Assembly (NCBI RefSeq): GCF_025602895.1
Contig: NW_026516288.1
Coordinates: forward strand, 1 to 64,000
DNA: 64,000 bases
Source of the DNA: Polychytrium aggregatum
Taxonomy: Eukaryota > Chytridiomycota > Chytridiomycetes > Polychytriales
Reading direction: 5' to 3'
Made by a program: the position numbers and the translations under genes. The notes beneath the pieces were generated by a model, which saw only the letters and a list, made by a program, of their open reading frames with translations, had not been told where the DNA came from and did not search any database. Numbering within the stretch: position 1 is the first letter of the stretch; every line of letters begins with the position of its first letter. Below, in pieces: positions 20,805-30,912 of the stretch.

Positions 20805-20877
20805 GGGGAATTAGCTCAGATGGTAGAGCGCTCGCTTAGCATGCGAGAGGCACGGGGATCGATACCCCGATTCTCCA
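20805..20877 (+). tRNA. tRNA-Ala (AGC)
   Basis: This 73-nt cloverleaf has acceptor GGGGAAT/ATTCTCC with a G-T pair, a TAGCTCAGATGGTAGAGC D-arm (A box), anticodon stem CTCGC/GCGAG with loop TTAGCAT (anticodon AGC at 20838-20840), and a GATCGATACC T-arm (B box). No CCA is encoded, as usual in eukaryotes. Confidence 0.96.
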
Positions 20878-20885
20878 CTTTCACT

Positions 20886-20958
20886 GCCCGGCTAGCTCAA
20901 TCGGTAGAGCGTGAGACTCTTAATCTCAAGGTTGTGGGTTCGACCCCCACGTTGGGCG
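20886..20958 (+). tRNA. tRNA-Lys (CTT)
   Basis: This 73-nt cloverleaf starts 8 nt after tRNA-Ala. It has acceptor GCCCGGC/GTTGGGC, anticodon stem TGAGA/TCTCA with loop CTCTTAA (anticodon CTT), and T-loop GGTTCGACCCC. Only three T residues separate it from tRNA-Ala, and no T-run follows it. Confidence 0.96.
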
Positions 20959-20962
20959 ATTG

Positions 20963-21036
20963 GCTCCTATGGCGCAATTGGCTAGCGCGTTCGGCTGTTA
21001 ACCGGAAGGTTGGTGGTTCGAGCCCACCTAGGAGCG
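20963..21036 (+). tRNA. tRNA-Asn (GTT)
   Basis: This 74-nt cloverleaf starts 4 nt after tRNA-Lys. It has acceptor GCTCCTA/TAGGAGC, loop CTGTTAA (anticodon GTT) and T-loop GGTTCGAGCCC. It is followed at once by a T-rich Pol III terminator. Confidence 0.96.
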
Positions 21037-21053
21037 TTTTCTTTTTCTTTGAA
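21037..21053 (+). terminator. Pol III terminator of the tRNA cluster
   Basis: TTTTCTTTTTCTTT directly follows tRNA-Asn. It is the only run of four or more T residues in the three-gene cluster. Confidence 0.8.
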
Positions 21054-22392
21054 CCTCATTTATTCAGCCCTGCCGCTCAGACTTGACATTCCTTTTCATT
21101 TCCATTTCCATGGTGCCTCTCCATATCTATGATCTTCTGTTTTATTATCTTGGTCGACTGTGTTCTAAACTATTTAGGTCAGAGGCTATCGCTTCGCCAT
21201 ATGCATCTCTTACCTTCACCCGGTTACCCGTTTATCATTGTCATCCAGGATAGTCAGGATAGGCGGACTGTCTTCAGACGTGAGTTCCCTCTCCTTTGGG
21301 CTTTCAATTGCGGGATCCTGGGCCTATTTTTTTGGCGATAGCTCGAAGGATTCGGAAATCGTTTGAAGAAATGGTAGAGATTCATGGGAGCCTTACATAC
21401 GCGGCCAGCCGGCTCTTGCACCAAATTTGCTCTTCTTTACTTGAAGACACAAGCCAATTGATGCGATAGTGAATTACATGTCAATATGATCAGATATGAG
21501 ACACCAAATAGTCATATCAGATGGGCTTCTCTAGAATCTAGATCTTCCAGGAACAGTGGCTAGCAATACATAAATCCACAAGACCGTAGATTGTCCATAG
21601 CTTGCTTCGCTTTAGATACTTCTCGATTGAAATTCAAGTTTGTCCGGAGTTGTGGTTGTATGAGCACCACGATATTTTTGGTTGACTATCTGGTGGCGAG
21701 CAGCCCTTCAGCGTGCCAACAAATGAACTATCAAAGCACCGTGGCTCTATAAACCGAATAAAGTTGCAAGTATTGACCATATTCTCGCTACTGTCAATGC
21801 AATTCACTTGACGACGGCGTGATGATGGAGTTGAGTTAGTGAATGCTATCTCACCTTTCGTATTACGTCACCTCACCTTTCGTATTATGCCACCCCATTA
21901 TGCTGCTGACTTTTATGGGATCTGCATATCACTTATTACTCAAGACGCACCGATCGTCTTTGGTGAAACCCACGGCATGTGTATAACAGTGCGTCTTCTG
22001 TTGTGGTCGGTTGCTCAGTTGTCGGTTGAAAGCAGCATATGAAGTACTCACGGTAATGGCACTGCTATGTCCGGTATCGATATTGATTGAAGAAACTTTC
22101 AATCGGTTCACTCGAAAATAAAATTATGTTCACACCAATTCTTTTTTTTTTTCGACACTCTTATATATTTTTCTATTTCTATTGGGAAGGGGTAAGGTCC
22201 TCGGTAGCGAGCCTGCCCCATGAATACCAAGCCGCGCCATCAACGGCCACTATTGGCCATGGCTCGGCCACGTCTGCCTCTCTTTGCCCAACCTCATCTT
22301 CTCGACAAACCTTGGCTCTGTCATTGCGTCCTTACATCCCTGCATCCTTACAACTCTGAAATTCGGCTGCTGCGTCGATTTTTCACCTCAAG
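21054..22392. other. Intergenic stretch without a supportable gene
   Basis: This stretch is more AT-rich than its surroundings. ORFs are short and show no coding character. It holds a 22-bp tandem duplication (21851-21872 and 21873-21894, two mismatches) and a T-run near 22142-22152. Confidence 0.6.
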
Positions 22393-23251
22393 ATGGACCT
22401 TAAAAACCGAATCTTGGCTCGGTTCAAAAACTGGAAGACTGCTTTTCCTGCTGGTGGACCGATCCGCGGCGCTCTCGCCTCGGCAGCTCCGGCTTCCCTG
22501 GCGTCCCTATCGAGGCTCCCGGATATTTTCGGAAATCACTTGCGACCAGAGCGGGCCCGAGTCCGCTCAAAACTCCCTCGATTCAAGCCGGTTCGTCAGT
22601 GGTATCCTGGCATCGGCCAGCGAAAGTCGCTGGGCGACTTGCCCGTGCCCCGTTGGCGAAGGGACCCACCCCAAGCATCGCCAAACAGCTCACTTGAAGC
22701 GGCTTCGGCCCTGAAGCAACAAGAGACCGTAGATCACCACAGGCCTATGGCGAAGCACCCAGGTACGTCTGGTTCAATGCGGTCGCTGCTCGTGATACTT
22801 TACCCCGACCGCTGCTCGATGCAACTCTGACGCCCAGCCTCGCCAATATCTGCTCCCCGACCGAATTTTTTTTTCTGTGTCGAGCTGGCTTCTCATTGCT
22901 TGGTTCCCTTTTTCTTTTCATCCTACATCCTCCTCCTCGGAAGCCAAAGAAATGTCGACTGTATCGGCAAAAGCAGTGGGCTTGCGTTCCTGGTTTCCCC
23001 GCAATCTCGGAATATCCACTGCGATTTCGAGGCCTCTGCAGTCTCTTCGAGATACCAGTGTCTCCGTATCCAAGTTGGCAGTGCTCCTCTTTTTAGGTGG
23101 TCTTTTCGCTTATGGTCTCGGATCGAGCATTCCCCATGCTATTCGCGGATATTTTTCTGACACTTATCGACACCGACTTGAGTCGGAGAGGCGGCTCCTT
23201 GACCAAAGTCCACCGCCGATGGCTGGTGCCTCATCCACGCCCAAATTGTAA
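22393..23251 (+). CDS. Predicted small membrane protein, two exons (tentative model)
   Basis: The proposed exons are 22393-22762 and 22944-23251, about 225 aa. The intron (GTACGT...AG) preserves the frame through a split Ala codon. The second exon is the convincing part: MSTVSAKAVGLRSWF, a basic, hydroxyl-rich segment like a mitochondrial presequence, then one membrane helix (LAVLLFLGGLFAYGLG) and a charged tail. A simpler alternative is a ~100-aa protein starting at ATG 22952. Exon 1 is Arg/Pro-rich and may be 5' untranslated sequence. No family was recognised; a mitochondrial membrane location is inference. Confidence 0.4.
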
Positions 23252-23502
23252 TCCAACCTCAACCTCATTGTCCTCCCATTGCCCTGGCGAATAAAGTGCT
23301 CTCATTTCCAAGGATCGTCGGTTTTCTCAAGCGTTGGGATGCTGTGGGGCATTTCACCGCGCTTCCGGATCGTCATTTTCAAGGGGCGTGGCTTGTGGAA
23401 ATCCGGCAAAACCCAGGCGATTTGAAATGCGATGCTGGCCTTCCCGCCCTTATATTTCCGTTCCTCGAGCTCAGCCTTCGTCTTCCCTATTTCTTGCTCA
23501 CC

Positions 23503-24947
23503 ATGGTATTTTTCGGAAAGCCCAAGTTTTCATTTGACGAGATCCCGCCACTCAATGGCAAAACCGTCATCATCACCGGAGCCAACTCTGGTCTCGGACG
23601 CGTTTCCGCCTTGGAGATTGCACGCAAAGGAGCTCATGTGTTAGTGTCCTCATCGCGCATTTGCCAACTGGGCTCTCGCCGGCGCTCTCTGTCTTTATCC
23701 GTGGCTTGACTGGAATGCTTGGAACTCTAATGCGGCGACTCTCTCAGGATCCTCGCTTGTCGGTCAAAGGAGCGTGCCCTCCCAGTGGTGGACGAAATCA
23801 AGGCTGTAACAAGCAACCAGAACGTCGAGTTCGCCGAGCTCGACCTTGCCTCCCTGGCTTCTGTCCAAAAGTTTTCATCCGAATTTCTGGGGCGGCATCT
23901 TGAGCTCGATATCCTCATCAATAATGCTGGTAGGCCTGATATTTCTCTGTCCCTGCGACTATTTCTGGCAGCTCGTCGACCGGATCCCTACCGGGCATAT
24001 TTTAACAGAGTTGGGAGGGGGTTGTCATGTGGACACACGAGCTTTCTTCACTGTTACTCACATATCCATAACTTTTCGCCTTCTATGCTTAAAGGAATTA
24101 TGGCCAAGACTGAATTTCAGCTATCAGTGGATGGGATCGAAATGCAACTTGCCTCCAACCATTTTGGCCATTTCCTCTTGACTCTCAATCTGCTTCCAGC
24201 CTTTCCGAAGGACAGGCCAGCTCGTATCGTCAATCTTTCGTCCCTTGCTCATCAGCTAACGCGCAAGAACGGCATCGACTTTGACGATTACAACAACCCT
24301 CAACTCTACAGCCCTTGGCAAAACTACGGCCAGTCTAAACTTGCCAACATTCTCTTCACCAAGGAGCTTCAGAAGCGTCTTGAAGCTGCTGGCATTCATA
24401 ACATGTGCGTAAACTCCGCTATCGCCTGCCTTGGTGCGCAATTAGTTGGAGCAATGCTAGGATATTGAGCCTCGGTATGGCTTCAGTCTCGACAAAACGG
24501 TGTCAGGAACTAATGAGGAGCTTGATTTACTATCGTAGCTATGTCAATGCCGTCCATCCTGGTGCTGTCGACACCAACTTGGCGCACGGAGCCCAATATA
24601 TGCCCCCCATTATTGTGAGCGCCTTCAAGACTTTGTTGGCTGTTAAGCCGGAGTTCGGCGCTCTCACTCAGGTTCGTACAAAGTCAATGGTACATCTTCG
24701 ACATCAACTTGCACCCATATATTCACTCTGGTATGTTATTGTTCCATTCACCCCCCCCCAGGTTTACGTTGCGACATCGCCCGAAATCGAAAAAGAAAAC
24801 TATCGGGGACAGTATTTTATTCCAACAGCCATTTTAGCGACACCATCGAACTATGCCACTGACGGTGAACTCGCAACCAAACTCTGGGACTTTACCGTCG
24901 GACTTCTCTCGGAAAAGGGCTTCAAGAATCAATGGATTGTTGATTGA
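23503..24947 (+). CDS. Short-chain dehydrogenase/reductase, retinol-dehydrogenase/WWOX-like
   Basis: There are five exons: 23503-23639, 23748-23929, 24095-24404, 24539-24671 and 24762-24947, giving 315 aa. All junctions are GT-AG and in phase. NAD(P)-binding TGANSGLG is near residue 25, NNAG near 105, catalytic Ser in NLSSLAH near 155, and the YxxxK pair in YGQSKLAN near 185; VHPGAVDTNL follows, as in classical SDRs. The family reduces or oxidises lipid-like alcohols and carbonyls (retinol, sterol and polyprenol substrates), often on ER or lipid droplets. The actual substrate cannot be read from sequence. The start has a good ACCATGG context. No membrane anchor is evident. Confidence 0.9.
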
Positions 24948-26782
24948 GGCCTGGAGTAATTTGGCGACATTTGTCAGTAGCTCAAGTGCTTCTCTTGTAT
25001 TGATATACATCGGAAGTTGGAGCGCATCCCGATTTTGTCTCGAGAGACTGGGCATCCTTTTTGGAGTCTGATCGGAATATATCAGACTTGTCATTCTGCA
25101 CCCTCTGAAAGGACACACTTTGGCACTCCAGGTACCTCGGTCAAGCAACTGGCACAACCCATTGTAAACGTGCCGGGAGAGCATCGGAGACAACCGCAAT
25201 CGAGCACCCCCTCCTTTGTTTCGTTGTGCAAACGGACCGTAGCTGAATCACGGCCTGCTCAATTGTCGCCAAACTGGCCGTTTCCGTGAGGACCTGTGCC
25301 CACCAAGACCTAGCTTCTGAGACGACTGGACACACAGATCACCAGCGAATTGCCGCAGACAGAGCTGCTTCTGGCCAGCACAAGAACGCACACCCGCGAT
25401 GAGAACGAAGGACACAGCACAAAGATAGGGTCGACTGGATGGCCAGAGGATGGCTCTCGCTGTGAGTGCATCGATGAGTCAAGGTCCGTGGTCGACAGAA
25501 CTGCATTTCGCCGTCCAAACAGCCATCACAGATTGAGACCATCCAGATTGGATATGATGTAGATATATTCAAGAAATATGACCATGGCCGCTCGGAGAGG
25601 CAAACAGGCATATTTTAAAGAGCAAAGATCGAGCACATTCAAAGAAGCAAGATCGAGCACATTCAAAGAAGCAAAAGCGAGCATATCATGGAAGGGGATG
25701 CCGTGGCACCCACCAGTCAAGATGGAGAGCCGGCGCAACATCATTTGTCGAAAGCAGGCCTGGGGAGAAGCCGATGCGGAAGGGAAACCAGAACACAGCC
25801 CAGCAGGTGCCCCCACACCTGGCTGGGATGTGTCCACTCGAGTCCTTCTCGTCAACAGACTCCTCCATCTATCAGTCAAAACTGGCCACGCATCCAAGCA
25901 CCCCCTGGAAGCTTCCTCCGAAGCTCCCAAGGGACGCCTGTGACTTGTGTGCACAGCGTCGACGGCATTGCTTCTTCAAATGAGGTGAGTAGCACGAGCA
26001 TCAAGTTTGACCTGGGTGTTACGGCGCAGACCGAGGCAAGGATGGGCAAGAGTGAAGAGTCACAGAGTTAGTCGGGTCATTCATGAATCACAGTCCACGG
26101 CGCACCACTAGTCGCATAGATCCTCAACAGCAGCCCGGTTGCAGCCCCGGTCTTACCAAACAGTTATCGGATTAGCGAGCGCATATGCGCCTGGTACAGG
26201 CAACCTGCATTGTTGGCGTGTACTGCGGACCGTCCTCGTGGACAAGTCATCTGTGCAGAGTATATGGTTAGTATCGCGGACTGGTAGCTTTGCTTCGAAC
26301 GCGGCTCAATCGAGCAGATCACAGCCAGCGATGCATTTCTAGAGCAAACCTTTGATTTGGCATCTTGAAACGTTTGATTTACAACTTTACAGCTAGTTGA
26401 GCGGCGCATTGTTGTAGCGCTCATCTTGATTCGCCGCTTGGGGCGTCGTCCATTGGTTGCATGGTGTTGTGAAAGTGAGTCGATCGAAGAAGTAGCGATG
26501 GTTGTGCACAAAGCCAATCGAAAAAGTGGCGTGGTGTTGTGCAAAGGTCACGTATCGAGAAAGAAGCACGGTGTAGCATGAAAGGAACGAATGAAGAAAA
26601 CCGCACAATGTTTTGCGAAGGAACTGATTAAGAAGTTGCAAGGCACATTAAAGGTAGTGGCTAAAGAAAAATGCCGGGAACGAAATGTGCTGGACCGTGG
26701 TCTAGCATAATGCGGCCGTCCTGGGTGGTGCTGTTGAAGGCACAATCCAGGTCTGGCTCCTCGGGTCCGTGCTGACGGCCCT
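24948..26782. other. Intergenic stretch, possible gene remnant
   Basis: No complete gene is supported. A 24-bp unit (AGATCGAGCACATTCAAAGAAGCA) is tandemly repeated near 25626-25673. Near 25936-25980 a frame reads CDLCAQRRRHC, the first half of a Zn2Cys6 cluster, but it meets a stop two codons later. The rest shows only short overlapping ORFs. Confidence 0.5.
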
Positions 26783-28949
26783 TCAGTGTCCTTGGCGGCT
26801 TGCCATGGACGCCAGCTTCCGGTCACACTTGACCTGATCCTGGATGATCTTCTTGAGGTACTCGTACGAGTCGTTGACGGCTCGGAAGCGGGCTGTATGC
26901 AGCTCTTTGTCCTCGGTATTCTTGTCTGTGATTCAATCAGAATCGAGTGTCCGAATCAGTTTCATGAGGCCGACCCAGCGCGACTGCAGTCGGCACTTGA
27001 CACACGCTGCGTGTCCTTGGCCCGGGCTGTGGTATACGCTTACACACCTGGATGGCACTTGAGACTGATTTTGCGGTAGCGCGTCGTGATCAGCTTCAAA
27101 GATTCGTCCAGGTTGCTCTGCAGGATATCCACGTTCTCGAGCTCAAGCATTTTCTTGGCCTTGATCAGGGCGCGGAACGTGAGATTGAAGTTTTTGAAAT
27201 GCTTCGAATGCACTGGATGGAGCAGAGTGGATGAGTCCACGTTCACGGCAATGAATCTGCCAAGATAATCAGCCGCCGATCGGACGGCTGCATGGAGACT
27301 ATGCGCACCATTTGGCTCCCTCTCGGCCAGGATCTTGTAGGTATTGACCGTTGCCTCGAGGTACCGTGGCCCCAGGTGAAGGAGACTCTCGGCCTTGAGC
27401 TCCAGCGCTTCGGTGGGAGGTTTGTCCGAGAGCCTCTCGAGAGCCTCGATTGCCTCGACTGCCTGTTCGAACCGGTCCAGGTTGACCAGGGTGTCGGCTT
27501 TGAGCATCAAGAAGGACAGGTCTGCATAGCGGGAAGAGTGGGCTCTGTTAGAACAAAGCGGCGGCATCAGGGCCAGAGGGCCAGTCGAAGCTACACCGAG
27601 CTGCACACATGCTTGTGTCATGAGTACCGCAGCCTGAACATGACCGGACCACTCGCCGGATATTCCTGCAAATGCTGCTGCATGTCTCACCAGTGCGGCT
27701 CTCGGGATAGATCGAATCGATGTGCTCCAGGCACGCGGTTGCTTCTTCAGACAGGCCGAGTTCTGAATTGGCCTTGAACTTCAGCTTCAGAATCTCGTAA
27801 GGCCGCACAAGGAAGCCTTCGCTCTCGATGTCTTCGGGTGTTTTCGGCATCTTGCCGGCTGCTTCGATCAGCTGAAGCGCTTTGCAGCAGTTATCAATCA
27901 CCAAGGCAAGCTCTCGCATCTGAAGAAGCACACGGACCACAATGGAAGGCTGTCAGTAGTGGTCCAGCTCAGCGACAAGCCGAGCTGACATCCGAGTCGA
28001 GGGACTCGCAGCAAGATTAGTGACGAGCTGTCAATACGCATCACAGCTCTCAACTTGCGATCGATGAGAGCGGAAAATTCGGCAGTGACAGCGAGCCAAA
28101 AACGGTATCGGCAATACAACAGCGCTGTTTACTTGTAAACGTCAGCACTCACCAACATGTGGCTCATCGCCATGTAGTAGTATCCACTGCTGATTATGAT
28201 TGGATCTGTTTCAGCAGCAATAAAGTCGCTAGCCAAGTTACGGATGTCTGTGGCGTACTCTTCAGCGTCGTCAGAGTCATCGAGCTGTATGGCCTTGTTA
28301 ACGAGCTCCAAACACCGTCGGATAAAGCGAGCGCCGCTCGTGTCGGCGTTGGTGTTGGTGTCGGCAGAGCTTGTTGTGGAGCCATTGCCATCGCTTGAAG
28401 TGCCACGATGATGTTCCCGGGACCGTTGGATGTTGGGGCACCGATCAATTATAGAAAATTCTTCATCTTGAGCATCCTTGTCATCGGAATGGCCCGGGTC
28501 GGTCTGGCTTGGGCCGTCGCTGCTCGCTTGGGCATGCTCCTGTTCTGGTTGGGTTGAAGTGCTGCCTGGTTGAGTCTGAGCTGGATCCGCTGGTGAATGG
28601 CAGTCGTGTTTGCTGGAAGAAGCCTGAGTACCTCCACCTGTTCGATACGTGGCTCGATCGAGAGCCTCCTTGAACAGCTGTTCGAACTGCCGGCCAAGGG
28701 ACAGCGGATGCAACCGGGTTGAACGAAATGTAAGTGGCGCAGCCAAGGCCGCTCTGAGGCACACACAAGCCAGCGGCTCACGATGGAGGTCTATCAACCA
28801 GCATTGCTCAGCTGTGGGTCGGTGTGGCTCCATATCCAAAACTACATGAACTGTCGGGATGCACACACACACATCCTTACCTCAGACCGCTTGGGCTTAG
28901 CACAGGGCGGCTTCTTGGCGGGGATCGAGCAAGAGCTTCCTCGAGACAT
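26783..28949 (-). CDS. TPR-like / J-domain cochaperone
   Basis: There are five exons on the minus strand: 28881-28949, 28153-28686, 27691-27919, 27048-27521 and 26783-26925, giving 482 aa. Introns are GT-AG and in phase. After a short basic start (MSRGSSCSIPAKK) comes a Ser/Thr/Asp-rich disordered stretch. Helical repeats that look like tetratricopeptides follow (ELALVIDNCCKALQLIEAAG, LKADTLVNLDRFEQAVEAIEALERL). The C-terminus is a J domain: YRKISLKCHPDKN holds the HPD tripeptide, split by the last intron, and RFRAVNDSYEYL is helix IV-like. J domains stimulate Hsp70 ATPase and TPRs hold clients or chaperones, as in DNAJC3/DNAJC7-type proteins. Which subfamily this belongs to is unclear. No signal peptide is obvious. 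Confidence 0.82.
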
Positions 28950-29259
28950 GGTGGTCATGAGCAGGCCGAAGAACGGGATTTGCGAGATGCATACCACCTG
29001 AAGTACACCAGCGGAGCGAAGAAGCAAGGGGAAGGGCAAAGGACAGGGAAAGTGAGTCAATAGGGGTGGCATTGGCGTCAGATATCCGTTCTCAGCGCAT
29101 CCTCCGCCGCTCCGAGACAGACCCATTGACACTCAAGCTACGTCCGAAGTCTTTGCGATACAAATGAATGAAAAATGCTCGATCGCATTGCTACTGCCAC
29201 TACAACTGCCTTATCGCCCTCGCTTTCCAAAGTTCCGGTTTGTCTGTCATCAGTACTGC
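28950..29259. other. Spacer between two minus-strand genes
   Basis: About 310 bp separates the start of the J-domain gene from the end of the next gene. No element was recognised; it presumably holds the J-domain gene promoter. Confidence 0.5.
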
Positions 29260-30912
29260 TCATCTCACCATCACGACATCGCCAAAGCGCCAGCCACGCG
29301 CACGCTGCTGACGGGTAGCGGGCTCAGTGTTGTTTCCAAAGGCCTGAATAATGATGCCGAGTCAGAAGGATATCACCGATGGCCAGGCTGCTTGAAAGAG
29401 ACGCATCACTCACCTGCATCAGCTGCACTTGGGTGTTGGAAAACGTCTGGAGAGCCCTGGTCTGTGTCGGTGATGGATCAGGATACATGTTCATGACGCC
29501 GTTCCGCGGATGGCCTCCTCGCACAAGCAAGATTCCAAGAAGACGTGTGCTGGAATTCACCTGACTGAGATACTATTGGGATGGAAACGAGAACCATGTA
29601 AGATGGATGGACATATGGAACGACGGATGAGGCGTGAGGTCTTGGAAGGAAGGTGTAGCCAGACCAAAGCGGAAGAAGCAGACAGGATCATGCGATATCG
29701 ACTCACCAGATCAAGGACCCTGGAGGCCTTGTCAGTGCTGAGCTTGATCTTGGCGTCTTTGAACGAGAGCTCCTAAAACACCAAACCACAGGCGACCATC
29801 GTCAGATTCTTTCTGCCTTCCATTGATTGCCGTCCAACCCCGCCGCATTACCGAGCTTCGGCTCAGACTGCATAGTCGTATCCCTCTCGGTCTGCTTGAT
29901 GACAAACTCCCACCTTTCTGAGTTGGTCAACTTCGTTCTGGAGCCGGTTTTGAGAGTGTATGTATGTTTCCACAGTCTGGAGAAGTGCAGAAGCAACATC
30001 GTCGCTGAGTCACCAAAGAAAGAGCCGTGCCTCGGTCGTGTCTCCGAGTCAGTCTGTGACTTGCCTCGACTTTGATCTGGAGGCCGCTGTGACTCAACCA
30101 CATCCGCCCTGGGCTGTCGATTCTCCATCTTCCCCCCCCCTCACCAGGCAATCATGCAGATACCCATTCACACGACTCCATCGCCACCGGGTTGGCACCC
30201 GTCACGCCCGGGACTGTGATCCACCATGCTCTTCAAGACATGACAGTACCTTTCGTCCCCACAACTCACCTTTCTGGATACGACAATATAGCTGGTATGC
30301 ACGATGGAGGCGGATCCTTGATCCATTCCAATCGAGGACGACTCATTCTTCAGCACACTCGAGTTGCACTGCAGTCCCAACTACAGAGCGGCAATCACCA
30401 TTAGAGACCATGTTCTGATGTCGGGGATGCACTAACAGACACACGTCACTCACCAGGTCGTTGGGCAAGGCAAACGAGAGCTCATTGCGGCCGGACTTGA
30501 GTCGAATCGACAGAGTTGACGACGGAAGAAGAAAGAACAACGCCATCGGCAACAGGAGGGTGGAAGAGCCAGGGGTTGTTAGCGGGCAGTCAGAGATTGA
30601 CCCAGAAGCAGCAAAGTGCCGCCCCAAGTGCCACCGCAGATGTAGAGCCGACTCCAACCCACAAACATAGGAGCGCCAGCACAGTTGACTTGGGTCTGTC
30701 AACGACTCAAGTAGTCGCATGTGGGACACTCAATCACATCGCGACCCTGGCCTGTTTCCATGCAACATGCCAGACAGCACTTGCATCACCAGCACCCACG
30801 CTCTGTCGGCACTTACATCTCGAAAGATCCACGCGTGCTCGAAAAAGTTGAGGACAAGAACGATGATCAGGGCGATCTCGAGGAGTCGTGTGCTTCTCCC
30901 CGAGGAATCCAT
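29260..30912 (-). CDS. Small membrane-anchored coiled-coil protein (unknown family)
   Basis: The seven-exon minus-strand model is 30817-30912, 30454-30495, 30270-30368, 29914-29976, 29707-29772, 29414-29461 and 29260-29343, about 165 aa. All introns are phase 0 with GT donors. Exon 1 encodes MDSSGRSTRLLEIALIIVLV, a signal-anchor helix. Middle exons encode a polar, Ser/Asn-rich lumenal-type segment with potential glycosylation sites (NSS, NES). Exons 4-6 encode a heptad-patterned coiled coil (QNRLQNEVDQLRK, DAKIKLSTDKASRVLDL). The tail is basic. The start of exon 3 could be 12 nt earlier. The consistent phase and the continuous coiled coil support the model. Function is unknown; a role in an endomembrane tether or complex is a guess. 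Confidence 0.55.

Noticed and set aside
29850-29866. Micro-exon SEPKL in the coiled-coil gene
   Set aside because: Including it breaks the phase into the next exon. A single intron from 29913 to 29773 keeps the coiled coil continuous.
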